Positions 26,659 through 34,987 of a stretch of DNA of 64,000 bases are shown one piece after another. The notes below the pieces were generated by a model. The model did not search any database, was not told where the DNA came from, and saw nothing but the letters and a program-made list of their open reading frames with translations. The DNA is from Peptococcaceae bacterium (GTDB lineage: Bacteria > Bacillota > Peptococcia > Peptococcales > Peptococcaceae). Numbering within the stretch: position 1 is the stretch's first letter; each line of letters begins with the position of its first letter. Location of the stretch: contig JAFYPD010000020.1 in assembly GCA_017547685.1 (NCBI GenBank), positions 52,600 through 116,599 of the forward strand, given 5' to 3'. The position numbers were made by a program, and so were the translations under genes.

Positions 26659-27513
26659 CTACTCCAGTGTAATGCGGCCGATTTTCGCCTGCCGGAAATC
26701 AATCAGAATCCCTTTGGACACTTTGCTATAATCAATTTTGCCGCCTTTCAGCAAGCACCCGCGGTTTTTCCCAATCTGATCCATAATGGCCAGCGGCTCT
26801 TGTTCCATCATTGTATCATCCAGTTTGAACCGTTCCTGCAGCAGTTTCGGATAGCGTTCTTTTAAGAAACCGATCAATTTGAATGCCGCCTCATCGTTGT
26901 CAAACACATCGTCATTGACAGCACCGCTGACCGCCAGACGGAACCCTACTTCCTCATCCTCAAATTTCGGCCACAGAATCCCCGGCGTGTCCAGAAGCTC
27001 TAAATCCTCGTCCAGACGAATCCATTGCGTACCGCGGGTAACCCCCGGTTTGTCGCCGGTCTGCGCCGCTTTTTTCCCTGCAATAATATTGATGAAGGTA
27101 CTTTTTCCCACATTGGGAATCCCGACAATCATGCAGCGAATGCTCTGCTTGCGAATCCCTTTTTTAGCCTGACGCTCCCGTTTTTCCGCCGTCAGTTCCA
27201 TCAGTGCCTCTTTCAGTTTACTGATTAACTGTTTCTTTCCAACAGTGGCATTGAAGGCCAGCGCCTTACATTCGCTCTGCTGGTTGAAATAATTGACCCA
27301 GTAGGCGGTACGCTGCGGGTCAGCCAAATCTTCTTTATTCAGAATCACAACGCGAGGTTTTTTCCCGCCCACCAGCTGTTCCAGAAGCGGATTACGGCTG
27401 CTGATCGGCAGCCTGGCATCCACAATTTCTATCACAACATCAACCAGTTTGATCTGTTCCTGAATCATACGTTTGGTTTTGGCCATATGGCCTGGAAACC
27501 ACTGTACGTGCAT
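26659..27513 (-). CDS. rbgA: Ribosome biogenesis GTPase RbgA (YlqF)
   Basis: A 284-residue, circularly permuted GTPase needed for late 50S assembly. The N-terminus HVQWFPGHMAKTKR is diagnostic. The G motifs occur in permuted order: NKEDL (G4), then GIPNVGKST (G1), PGVTRGTQ (G2) and DTPGILWP (G3). The C-terminal helical domain follows. The ATG at 27513, 8 bases after GGGAG, is preferred to the GTG at 27522. The small membrane gene at 26278 follows without a gap. Confidence 0.96.
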   Translation of the reverse strand: MHVQWFPGHMAKTKRMIQEQIKLVDVVIEIVDARLPISSRNPLLEQLVGGKKPRVVILNKEDLADPQRTAYWVNYFNQQSECKALAFNATVGKKQLISKLKEALMELTAEKRERQAKKGIRKQSIRCMIVGIPNVGKSTFINIIAGKKAAQTGDKPGVTRGTQWIRLDEDLELLDTPGILWPKFEDEEVGFRLAVSGAVNDDVFDNDEAAFKLIGFLKERYPKLLQERFKLDDTMMEQEPLAIMDQIGKNRGCLLKGGKIDYSKVSKGILIDFRQAKIGRITLE

Positions 27514-27835
27514 ATGTATCACTCCCTATAACTTTTCATCATTTTCTATAAAACCTGCAAACCCGCTTCATTAAGCCATACGGAGCTTGTGTCAGAACGT
27601 CAAAACTTATACTAAACCTTTTTGTATTTTTCCATCATTTTTTATAAAATCCGTAGGCACGCAGGCAAAATATAGGCAAAATCATAAAAATGCAGGCAAG
27701 AAATCAGCGGATATTCTCTAACAAAATAATTTATTATTTTATCATTAAATTTTTGTTTTGTCTACTTTTGCAAATAAAAAGACAGTGTCACCTTACCGCC
27801 GGCAAGTCAGCATTTTATTCGATTTCCCATCAGAA
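27514..27835. other. AT-rich intergenic region between rbgA and the permease gene
   Basis: About 320 bases. They include AGGCAA-type short direct repeats near 27660-27705 and long A/T runs. I see no gene, RNA or clear terminator; promoter elements for rbgA probably lie here. Confidence 0.5.
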
Positions 27836-28450
27836 TTACAGAATTTTTCCGTAGCGTTTTTGCAGTAAACCATTCAGTTTTACAGAAAGCAGCGCTGTCA
27901 TTGGGATCATCACAATCAGCGCATACAGCCCCCAGTGACCCAGCAGTGAAAAACTGCCGTCCATAACCGTCAGTGCATATTTTGCAAAAGACATAAACGC
28001 AATTTCTATTAAAGCCAGCATACCGCCGGTTAAAAAGCGCTGCATCAGATTCAGCGAATACGTCAGCGGCACCAGAATACTGATAAAACACAGATTACAC
28101 ACAATCACCAGAGCGAAGGTTTCCCGCAAAAGCGGATTTTCCACATACCCCGGAAACCAGCATGCCCCCAGCGTTGTAATGCCTTTCAGATAGAACAGCC
28201 CGACTGTCATCAGCAAGTAACTCATTATATAACGGCTGAAAAGCTCCCGTTCTTCCGTTACATCCGCAGCAAAACAGGTCACATGCTTTGTCTGTGAAAA
28301 AAACGGAAGAAATGCCGTACAAAGCCCTGTAAGCGCAATCGCATCGCCAGACATAAACGTGCGCACCGTTACCAGCACCAGCATAATTCCTGCCATAAGA
28401 TTCATGCGCAGACTCATAAACTGCCCAATTAACAGGTGAAACATTCTCAT
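27836..28450 (-). CDS. ABC-2-type permease-like membrane protein
   Basis: A 204-residue protein with about six hydrophobic helices and short loops. It fits the ~200-residue ABC-2 membrane proteins of Bacillota that pair with an ABC ATPase. No ATPase gene is adjacent in this window. GAGGATG precedes the ATG. A near-consensus promoter (28491-28519) lies just upstream, with an inverted repeat in its spacer, so a regulator probably controls it. Substrate and partner are unknown. Confidence 0.65.
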   Translation of the reverse strand: MRMFHLLIGQFMSLRMNLMAGIMLVLVTVRTFMSGDAIALTGLCTAFLPFFSQTKHVTCFAADVTEERELFSRYIMSYLLMTVGLFYLKGITTLGACWFPGYVENPLLRETFALVIVCNLCFISILVPLTYSLNLMQRFLTGGMLALIEIAFMSFAKYALTVMDGSFSLLGHWGLYALIVMIPMTALLSVKLNGLLQKRYGKIL

Positions 28451-28490
28451 TGCACATCATCCTCTTTTATATGATCTCTTTTCATCTGTT

Positions 28491-28519
28491 ATTATAGCAT
28501 ATATACACAGTTGTATCAA
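28491..28519 (-). promoter_or_regulatory. Sigma-70-type promoter with dyad operator for the ABC-2-like gene
   Basis: On the minus strand TTGATA (28519-28514) and TATAAT (28496-28491) are separated by 17 bases. The spacer carries ATACA-CAGT-TGTAT (28503-28516), a perfect 5-bp dyad. This is a typical repressor site layout, as used by GntR/YtrA-type regulators, though the regulator is not identified. Confidence 0.7.
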
Positions 28520-28580
28520 CAGGTAACAAAAAATTGTTTTGCAACAGGTTTTCTCCGGAATCCCTCCGACTATAAAAATC

Positions 28581-28703
28581 AGGCTGAGACAAAACCTGAC
28601 TAAAATACAGAAACAGCATAGTATGTTTCCCAAAATTCCTCTGCAGTGGAGATGGAAATGCTACTATGCTGTTTCCAGATCAAGTGCTGTTTTGTCCCAG
28701 CCT
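28581..28703. repeat. Large palindromic element after prfB
   Basis: Outer arms AGGCTGAGACAAAAC (28581-28595) and GTTTTGTCCCAGCCT (28689-28703) pair with one mismatch. Inner arms GAAACAGCATAGTA (28610-28623) and its exact complement (28662-28675) form a 14-bp stem. The element starts 10 bases after the prfB stop and could act as a terminator. The outer arm resembles GGCTGGGACAAAA repeats I recall from other Bacillota genomes. Confidence 0.7.
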
Positions 28704-28712
28704 CTTGGTATA

Positions 28713-29838
28713 TCAGTCTTCTTTTTTGCGTACCGCTTTTGCGGCCTGCTGTTTCAGATACCCCTGGATGAAGTCCTGAATGTCACCGTCCATCACGGCC
28801 TGAATGTTCCCTTTTTCAATATTGGTGCGATGGTCTTTGGCCATGCTGTACGGGTGGAACACATAAGAGCGAATCTGGCTGCCCCAGCCGATATCCTGCT
28901 GTTCGCCCTGCAGCGCCGCCATTTCCTGTTCGTGTTCTTTGATTTTCAGTTCAACCAGACGGCTGGTTAACATTTTCATACAGGTAGCGCGGTTCTGAAT
29001 CTGAGAACGCTCCGACTGACACTGCACTACAATGCCGGTCGGCAAGTGGGTGATACGAACCGCCGAGTCGGTGGTATTGATGTGCTGCCCGCCTGCACCG
29101 GTAGAACGGTAGGTATCCACTTTCAAATCTTTTTCATCAATCTGGATGTCGTTGTCGTGCTCTACTTCCGGCATAACCTCCACCGCAGTGAACGATGTAT
29201 GACGGCGGCCCGCAGAGTCAAACGGAGAAATACGAACCAGACGGTGCACCCCTTTTTCCGCTTTCAGATAGCCAAAGGCATTTTCCCCTTTGATTAACAG
29301 GGTCACACTTTTAATGCCCGCTTCCTCGCCGGCCAGGTAATCCAGCAGGCTTACACTGAATCCGTTCTTTTCCGCCCAGTGCACATACATGCGATACAGC
29401 ATGTCGGCCCAGTCCTGCGACTCGGTGCCGCCAGCACCAGGATGGATGGAAATAATGGCATTGTTGCGGTCATATTTGCCGTTCAGCAATGTTTCCAGCT
29501 CCATTTTTTCCAGCGCTTCGGTAGCCTTGTTGGCCGCCTCCGCTGTTTCTGCCAGTAAGTCCTCATCATCATCCATTTCCTTAAACATTTCGTATAAAGT
29601 TTCAGCATCTTCCACTAACGTCTGCACAGCGTTAAACTGATCCATTTTACTGCGCAGCCCTGTAATTTTCTGCATAACCTGCTGGGCCTCATCCGGTTTA
29701 TCCCAGAACCCGGGAGCTGCAACCTGTTCCTCTAACTCCGCAATCTGTGCCTGCCGCCCGGCAAAGTCAAAGAGACTCCCTCAAATCTTCGAGAATTTTT
29801 CTTGCAGCCTCCAGCTGTTTTTTGATTTCAAAATCCAC
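28713..29838 (-). CDS. prfB: Peptide chain release factor 2 with programmed +1 frameshift
   Basis: RF2, 374 residues after frameshifting; it releases peptides at UGA and UAA. A GTG start at 29838, 9 bases after AAGGAAG, opens 23 codons ending CTT TGA C at 29772-29766. AGGGAG (an internal Shine-Dalgarno) lies just upstream, the classic RF2 autoregulatory site. After a +1 shift the frame reads DFAGRQAQIAELEEQV and continues to the stop at 28713. The SPF codon-recognition motif is at about residues 204-206 and GGQ at about 249-251. Low RF2 activity favours the shift and so more RF2. In B. subtilis prfB follows secA directly; here a GNAT gene lies between them. Confidence 0.97.
29767..29782 (-). 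promoter_or_regulatory. Programmed +1 frameshift site in prfB
   Basis: On the minus strand AGGGAG, then TCT, then CTT TGA followed by C. The TGA at 29769-29767 is in frame with the GTG start; skipping one base at CTT moves ribosomes into the long frame. Confidence 0.95.
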
Positions 29839-29952
29839 AAAAATCACTTCCTTATAGCGAATGACTCCGTCATTTCATAATTTATCACATCGCTTTATTA
29901 TATCGTTTCTGCAATGCAATGGCAAGCCGGAAAATTACACACTCATATATAA

Positions 29953-29982
29953 AAGAGCCCCGAGATATGTCTCGAAGCTCTT
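29953..29982 (-). terminator. Intrinsic terminator after the GNAT gene
   Basis: AAGAGC with CGAGA pairs with TCTCG and GCTCTT. On the minus strand TTTTATAT follows. It lies 21 bases past the GNAT stop and separates it from prfB. Confidence 0.8.
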
Positions 29983-30002
29983 GAAAACATCTATTCGTTA
30001 TT

Positions 30003-30641
30003 TTAGAAAAGCTGACCTGGAAGTTTTAATTTCACTTTCGGCGGAAACTGTTTATCAAATTCCTCTGCCGCAGCTTCATCCACAAAGTAACCTTGTGGTG
30101 GCGCATATTCCCCAGTAATATCGCTCAGATATCCTGGAATCAGTTCTTTACAGAGAAAAAATGATGCATCTTCTCCTTCCGGCAATCCATGATAACGGAT
30201 TCCATATTGGCTCGCATAAGTAAAACCGCTTTTCCCGTAAAAGGCGATATTGCCCTCAAAGCATAACGCTCCGCAGCCAAGCATTGCTGCCTGTTCTACT
30301 GTATAATCCAGCAGAATTTTCCCATAACCTTTACGTTTCAAGTCATTACAGATACAAATAGGCCCCATTGTCATAATTGGAATATCCCTGCCATCGTCCG
30401 CTTTAATAACGGCACGCATAAACATATTCTGCCCAATCAGTCGGCCATCCTGCTCCATCACAAAATTCAGTTCCGGTACAAAGGCAGAATCGTTTCTCAG
30501 CTGATGCAAAACGTAATGTTCCAGGCATCCCGGCCGGTACACATTCCAAAATGATTCTCTAACGAGACTTTCTACTTCACGTTGATCTTCTTTTCGTTCC
30601 AGCCGAATGCTATAGTTTTTATTATTGTTTTTATTTTTCAT
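30003..30641 (-). CDS. GNAT-family N-acetyltransferase
   Basis: A 212-residue acetyl-CoA-dependent acyltransferase. The GNAT core is visible: IRLERKEDQREVESLVRESF at the start, a central strand with MTMGPICICNDLKRKGYGKILLDY (the acetyl-CoA loop), and CFEGNIAFYGKSGF. This resembles predicted acetyltransferases of the YhbS/Eis-like type. The substrate is unknown. AGGAGG precedes the ATG. The 5' leader holds a possible 11-codon peptide and a GC-rich hairpin. The gene separates secA from prfB and has its own terminator, so it looks inserted into an ancestral secA-prfB unit. Confidence 0.88.
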   Translation of the reverse strand: MKNKNNNKNYSIRLERKEDQREVESLVRESFWNVYRPGCLEHYVLHQLRNDSAFVPELNFVMEQDGRLIGQNMFMRAVIKADDGRDIPIMTMGPICICNDLKRKGYGKILLDYTVEQAAMLGCGALCFEGNIAFYGKSGFTYASQYGIRYHGLPEGEDASFFLCKELIPGYLSDITGEYAPPQGYFVDEAAAEEFDKQFPPKVKLKLPGQLF

Positions 30642-30686
30642 GATTGTTTCCTCCTGAATGATTGAATGGTTTCATAGATTCTTCAT

Positions 30687-30722
30687 CCGGGAGGAGTGCA
30701 CGACTCTGATGCAACCTCCCGG
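30687..30722 (-). promoter_or_regulatory. Leader hairpin before the GNAT gene
   Basis: CCGGGAGG (30687-30694) and CCTCCCGG (30715-30722) form an 8-bp GC-rich stem, with TGCA-type inner pairing. Its downstream arm (TCCTCC on the minus strand) could also pair with the AGGAGG of the GNAT gene. Confidence 0.5.
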
Positions 30723-30758
30723 TTACATCACAATCTCCAGTGTATTAATATATTTCAA
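30723..30758 (-). CDS. Possible leader peptide (11 residues) for the GNAT gene
   Basis: On the minus strand AAGGAG is followed, 8 bases later, by TTG AAA TAT and so on, encoding MKYINTLEIVM and then TAA. The stop abuts the hairpin at 30687-30722. Layout of binding site, short frame, hairpin, second binding site and gene is that of a translational attenuator. There is no experimental support. Confidence 0.35.
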   Translation of the reverse strand: MKYINTLEIVM

Positions 30759-30817
30759 AAAGCAAATCTCCTTAGATTTAAATAAATTTATAGTCTGCCA
30801 CCAGCCCAGGAACGCAG

Positions 30818-30923
30818 GATTTTTTGAATCTGACTAGGCGGCTTTTGATTTTTCGAGCGACGCGTACATATGGTACGCAAGGCGAGAAAAATCAAAAACA
30901 ACGACGTCAGATGCAAAAAAGAC
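30818..30923. repeat. Covarying palindromic repeat, copy 1 (after secA)
   Basis: Centre GCGTAC-ATATG-GTACGC, inner stem TTTTGATTTTTC/GAAAAATCAAAA and outer stem ATCTGAC/GTCAGAT. The internal-loop strings AAGGCGGC and ACAACG are shared with copies at 37488, 56822 and 62622. It ends 8 bases after the secA stop. Confidence 0.85.
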
Positions 30924-30930
30924 CAGTTCC

Positions 30931-33435
30931 TCATTTGCCGCAGCAATGTTTGTACTTCTTGCCACTCCCGCATGGGCACAAATCATTTCTGCCCACTTTT
31001 TCCTTGTTCACTTTCGGTTTTTTCACAGCAGCTTCGTCACCGTGGGAAGCGTTAAGGATATCAGTGCGTTCTTTTGGTTTTTCCACGATGGCTACACGGA
31101 AAATCAGACGAATGGTTTCGTACTGGATTTCGTACATCATCTGCTGGAACATGTCAAAGGCTTCATTTTTGTATTCGTCAACCGGATTGCGCTGTGCATA
31201 GGCGCGCAGATTGATACCCTGACGGAGCTGGTCCATAGCATCCAGATGTTCCATCCATTTGATGTCTACATTTTTCAGCAGAATGAGACGTTCGATTTCA
31301 TGGAACTGTTCGCTGCCCAGTTCTTCCTCGCGCTGCTGATAGCGGTTCAGCGCCACTTCTTTCAGATAGTCTTCCACTTCTGGTTTTTCCATTTTCAGAA
31401 TTTTTTCTCTGTCTAACTGATCCGGCAGATTGAAGGCTTCCACCATGCGCTGCTGCAGCAGGTCCAGATTCCATTCTTCTGGATATTTGCCGGCTGCGGA
31501 GATTTCATCCAGAATAGCGGCAGCAATCATTTCAATCATGCTCTGCAGGCTGGCGCTCATATTTTCACCCATCAGAATCTGGCGGCGCTGCCCGTAGATG
31601 ACTTCACGCTGCTGGTTCATGACATTGTCGTATTCCAGCACGTTTTTACGGATTTCAAAGTTTCGGGCTTCCACCCGTTTCTGTGCCGTCTCAATGCTCT
31701 TGGAAATCATTTTATTTTCAATCGGCATGTCGTCGTCCATCCCGATTTTATCCATGAGACCGGTGATATTGTCTGCACCAAACCGGCGCATCAGGTCGTC
31801 TTCCAGAGAGATATAGAACTGGGTAAAACCAGGGTCCCCCTGACGACCGCTGCGGCCGCGCAGCTGGTTATCGATACGGCGTGCTTCATGACGCTCAGTA
31901 CCGATGATGTACAGCCCGCCTAACTCTTTCACACCTTCGCCCAGCACGATGTCGGTACCGCGTCCTGCCATGTTGGTGGCAATGGTAACGGTGTGTGCCT
32001 GACCGGCCAGGGCAACAATTTCAGCTTCTTTTTCGTGATATTTTGCATTCAGCACCTGATGCGGAATGCCTCTGCGTTTTAAGAGTTCACTCAGCATTTC
32101 AGAAATCTGAATGGATACGGTACCGACCAGAACAGGCTGTCCTGCTTCGTAGCGCTCTGCCACTTTTTCCACGATAGCTTTATATTTCCCCGCCTGGGTA
32201 CGGTACACCACGTCCGGACGGTCTTCACGCACAACCGGTTTGTTGGTCGGGATAATCACAACATCCATCCCGTAAATGCCGCGAAATTCGTCTTCCTCGG
32301 TTTTTGCGGTACCGGTCATCCCTGCCAGTTTGTTGTACATACGGAAATAGTTCTGGAAGGTGATAGTTGCCAGTGTCTGGGATTCTTTTTCGATTTTCAC
32401 GCCTTCTTTTGCCTCGATGGCCTGATGCAGCCCTTCGCTGTACCGGCGGCCAAACATTAAGCGGCCTGTGAATTCGTCAACAATGATAACCTGGTCATCT
32501 TTCACCACATAGTCACGGTCCCGTTTCATAATCACGTGGGCGCGCAGACCCTGATTTACATGGTGGGCCAGCTCCATATTGGACTCATCCGCCAGGTTGT
32601 CGATACCCAGCAGTTTTTCCACGTGTTCTACCCCTTCTTCGGTCAGAACAACGTTCTTCGCTTTTTCATCCACGGTGTAATCCTGTTCTGCACGCAGACG
32701 AGGAATCAGTCTGGCTACCATGGTGTAGTAATCTTTTGGTTTTTCCGCAACCCCGGAAATGATTAACGGTGTTCTGGCTTCATCGATGAGGATGCTGTCC
32801 ACTTCGTCCACCAGCGCAAAATTCAGTTCGCGCTGTACCATATTTTCCGGATGCATCACCATATTGTCGCGCAGATAGTCAAACCCGTACTCATTATTGG
32901 TACCGTAGGTGATATCTGCCGCATAGGCTTCTTTTCTCTGGTTGAAATCCAGACCATGTACAATCAGGCCTACACTCAAGCCCAGGAAATTGTACAGCTG
33001 CCCCATCTGTTCGCTGTCACGGGTAGCCAGATAATCGTTGACGGTGATAACATGTACGCCTTTCCCGGTTAATGCATTCAGGTAAACCGGCAGGGTTGCC
33101 ACCAGGGTTTTCCCTTCCCCTGTTTTCATTTCCGCAATACGGCCCTGATGCAGGATGATACCGCCCATCAGCTGCACATCAAAATGGCGCATGCCCAGCA
33201 CGCGGGTAGATGCTTCACGCACAACAGCATAGGCTTCCGGCAGAATGTCATCCAGCGTTTCTCCTTTTGCCAGACGCTGTTTAAATTCATCGGTTTTTGC
33301 CCGCAGCTGTTCATCAGACAGTTTTGCAACCGCATCCGTAAAGCTGTTAATCTGGGCAACCTGTTTTTCCAGTTTCTTTATATCTTTTTTGGTGTCGTTC
33401 TTTTCAATATAGCTTCTTAAAAATTCAAACGCCAT
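30931..33435 (-). CDS. secA: Preprotein translocase ATPase SecA
   Basis: An 834-residue motor of the Sec pathway. The order of domains is: Walker A KTGEGKT (about 104-110), the [13 protein letters not shown] region (DEAD-like), the preprotein cross-linking region, NBD2 with [11 protein letters not shown] and [11 protein letters not shown], and the C-terminal SEC-C zinc tail with Cys820, Cys822, Cys831 and Cys832. AAGGAGG precedes the ATG. It is divergent from hpf (243-base gap) and followed by a palindromic repeat rather than an ordinary terminator. Confidence 0.98.
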   Translation of the reverse strand: MAFEFLRSYIEKNDTKKDIKKLEKQVAQINSFTDAVAKLSDEQLRAKTDEFKQRLAKGETLDDILPEAYAVVREASTRVLGMRHFDVQLMGGIILHQGRIAEMKTGEGKTLVATLPVYLNALTGKGVHVITVNDYLATRDSEQMGQLYNFLGLSVGLIVHGLDFNQRKEAYAADITYGTNNEYGFDYLRDNMVMHPENMVQRELNFALVDEVDSILIDEARTPLIISGVAEKPKDYYTMVARLIPRLRAEQDYTVDEKAKNVVLTEEGVEHVEKLLGIDNLADESNMELAHHVNQGLRAHVIMKRDRDYVVKDDQVIIVDEFTGRLMFGRRYSEGLHQAIEAKEGVKIEKESQTLATITFQNYFRMYNKLAGMTGTAKTEEDEFRGIYGMDVVIIPTNKPVVREDRPDVVYRTQAGKYKAIVEKVAERYEAGQPVLVGTVSIQISEMLSELLKRRGIPHQVLNAKYHEKEAEIVALAGQAHTVTIATNMAGRGTDIVLGEGVKELGGLYIIGTERHEARRIDNQLRGRSGRQGDPGFTQFYISLEDDLMRRFGADNITGLMDKIGMDDDMPIENKMISKSIETAQKRVEARNFEIRKNVLEYDNVMNQQREVIYGQRRQILMGENMSASLQSMIEMIAAAILDEISAAGKYPEEWNLDLLQQRMVEAFNLPDQLDREKILKMEKPEVEDYLKEVALNRYQQREEELGSEQFHEIERLILLKNVDIKWMEHLDAMDQLRQGINLRAYAQRNPVDEYKNEAFDMFQQMMYEIQYETIRLIFRVAIVEKPKERTDILNASHGDEAAVKKPKVNKEKVGRNDLCPCGSGKKYKHCCGK

Positions 33436-33678
33436 TGAAATAGACCCTCCTTATCTTTTGGGTTCTAAACCGTAACTTATATTATAACACAGCCGACCCG
33501 TTCTTGAAACCATATTTCTTGTAAAATCTGCCTAAAGACAATGACACAGGAATTAATTTTATAAAATTTTAAAAAACGTATTTACAAATTGACGATTATC
33601 GTTCATAATAGAATAAACAGATAAATATTTTTTATCTATCTGGACACAATTTTTTTAGCCCGAAAGGAGTTGGCAATT

Positions 33679-34194
33679 ATGAGAATCACTATAAAAGCCA
33701 AAAACACTCAAGTTACTGAACCATTAACAGACTATATCGAAAAACGGTTTGCAAAACTGGAAAAATATTTCGCTGATGCTGATTTAGCTGCAACCGTAAC
33801 ACTGGTTGTGGAAAAAGGTCTGCACCGCGTGGAAGCTACCATCCCGATGAACCGTTATATCCTGCGTGCAGAAGAAAGCACCAGCGATATGTACGCTTCT
33901 ATTGACGGTATCGTAGATAAACTGGAACGTCAGGTTCGCAAATACAAAACAAAAATCAACCGCAAAGGGAAAGCACAGATTATCAACGATCTGCCTGCTG
34001 TGGAAGAAGAAGCTGAAATCATCAAAACAAAAAGCTTCGTAGTAAAACCAATGGACGAAGAAGAAGCAATCATGCAGATGGAACTGCTGGAACATGATTT
34101 CTTCGTATTCCTGAACGCTGATTCTAATGCCATCAATGTTGTTTACAAACGGAAAGACGGCCAGTACGGTTTGATTCAGCCTATCATCGATTAA
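33679..34194 (+). CDS. hpf: Long-form ribosome hibernation promoting factor
   Basis: A 171-residue HPF of the long type. The N-terminal S30AE domain (RITIKAKNTQVTEPLTDYIEKR ...) is joined by a linker to the C-terminal dimerisation domain (VVKPMDEEEAIMQMELLEHDFFVFLNADSNAINVVYKR). It pairs 70S ribosomes into inactive 100S dimers in stationary phase. The ATG at 33679 has AAAGGAG 9 bases upstream; a TTG at 33670 overlaps that site. It is usually co-oriented with secA in Bacillota; here it is divergent. The next gene is a cold-shock protein. Confidence 0.96.
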   Translation: MRITIKAKNTQVTEPLTDYIEKRFAKLEKYFADADLAATVTLVVEKGLHRVEATIPMNRYILRAEESTSDMYASIDGIVDKLERQVRKYKTKINRKGKAQIINDLPAVEEEAEIIKTKSFVVKPMDEEEAIMQMELLEHDFFVFLNADSNAINVVYKRKDGQYGLIQPIID

Positions 34195-34239
34195 TTCCTT
34201 CTCTGCCGAATATTTTTTCTGTGAAATGTGGAAAAGTCC

Positions 34240-34268
34240 TTGCCATTTATTTGAAAGACCGTTATAAT
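34240..34268 (+). promoter_or_regulatory. Sigma-70-type promoter for the cold-shock gene
   Basis: TTGCCA (34240-34245), a 17-base spacer and TATAAT (34263-34268). It leaves a leader of roughly 50 bases before the ATG at 34323. Confidence 0.75.
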
Positions 34269-34322
34269 GGTTAATGTAGTTGTGACAGCGCAGCTATTAT
34301 CTATCTTGAAAGGATGATTCAC

Positions 34323-34520
34323 ATGCAGGGTAAAGTAAAATGGTTTAATGCAGAAAAAGGTTATGGTTTTATCGAAGGTCAGGACGGCAAAGATGTATTC
34401 GTACACTTTTCTGCTATTGAACAGGAAGGGTTCAAAACTTTAGACGAAGGTCAGGAAGTTGAATTCGAAGTAGTTGAAGGCGCAAGAGGTCCTCAGGCTG
34501 CTAACGTTGTTAAACTTTAA
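34323..34520 (+). CDS. Cold-shock domain protein (CspA family)
   Basis: A 65-residue single cold-shock domain of normal size: [18 protein letters not shown] with RNP1 (KGYGFIE) and RNP2 (VFVHF). It binds single-stranded RNA and DNA and melts structure in mRNA. The ATG at 34323 fits the AAAGG binding site better than an ATG 9 bases earlier. It has its own promoter and terminator, so it is a monocistronic unit. Confidence 0.97.
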   Translation: MQGKVKWFNAEKGYGFIEGQDGKDVFVHFSAIEQEGFKTLDEGQEVEFEVVEGARGPQAANVVKL

Positions 34521-34572
34521 TTTTAAAATTAATATCTCAGATTTTAATATATAGATTAAAGAAGCACAGCAA

Positions 34573-34605
34573 AGGGCGTACCACACGGTACGCCCTGTTT
34601 TTTTC
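34573..34605 (+). terminator. Intrinsic terminator after the cold-shock gene
   Basis: AGGGCGTACC and GGTACGCCCT form a perfect 10-bp stem with a 4-base loop, followed by GTTTTTTT. It may also serve ridA on the other strand. Confidence 0.9.
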
Positions 34606-34609
34606 AGTT

Positions 34610-34987
34610 TTATTTTACTGCGATGGCTTCCATCTCAATCTGTACATCTTTTGGCAGACGTGCTACTTCCACGCAGGCTCTTGCCGGGCAGTTTTCTTTA
34701 AAATATTCGCTGTAAACCGCATTAATTTTTGCAAAATCATCCATGTTTTTGATGAACACGCTGGTTTTCACCACATGGTCTAATGTTAACCCTGCTGCTT
34801 CCACCACAGCTTTTACATTTTCCATCACCTGACGGGCCTGTTCCTCCACATTGTCGGATACGATGGCGCCGGTAGCCGGCACCACTGGAATCTGGCCGGA
34901 TACATATAACGTATCCCCTGCCAGAATGGCCTGCGAATACGGGCCGATAGCCTGCGGTGCGTTGTTTGTCTGAATTACCTGTTTCAT
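34610..34987 (-). CDS. ridA: RidA family enamine/imine deaminase (internal start)
   Basis: A 125-residue RidA protein, which hydrolyses reactive enamine/imine intermediates of PLP enzymes. Family blocks: [44 protein letters not shown] and [24 protein letters not shown], including the conserved Arg of the ARxxVEV block. The ATG at 34987 has AGGAGG 8 bases upstream, so RidA can be made alone. It is also the in-frame C-terminal part of the longer phosphoesterase reading frame. This is probably the main product, because its own binding site is strong. Confidence 0.93.
   Translation of the reverse strand: MKQVIQTNNAPQAIGPYSQAILAGDTLYVSGQIPVVPATGAIVSDNVEEQARQVMENVKAVVEAAGLTLDHVVKTSVFIKNMDDFAKINAVYSEYFKENCPARACVEVARLPKDVQIEMEAIAVK

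Noticed and set aside
27655..27710. AGGCAA direct repeats
   Set aside because: Three short, unevenly spaced copies in AT-rich DNA; nothing separates them from chance.
33580..33625. Fur-like or sigma-factor site upstream of hpf
   Set aside because: ACGAT-T-ATCGT is a short palindrome, but it matches the Fur consensus poorly, and the nearby TTGACG lacks a -10 at proper spacing.
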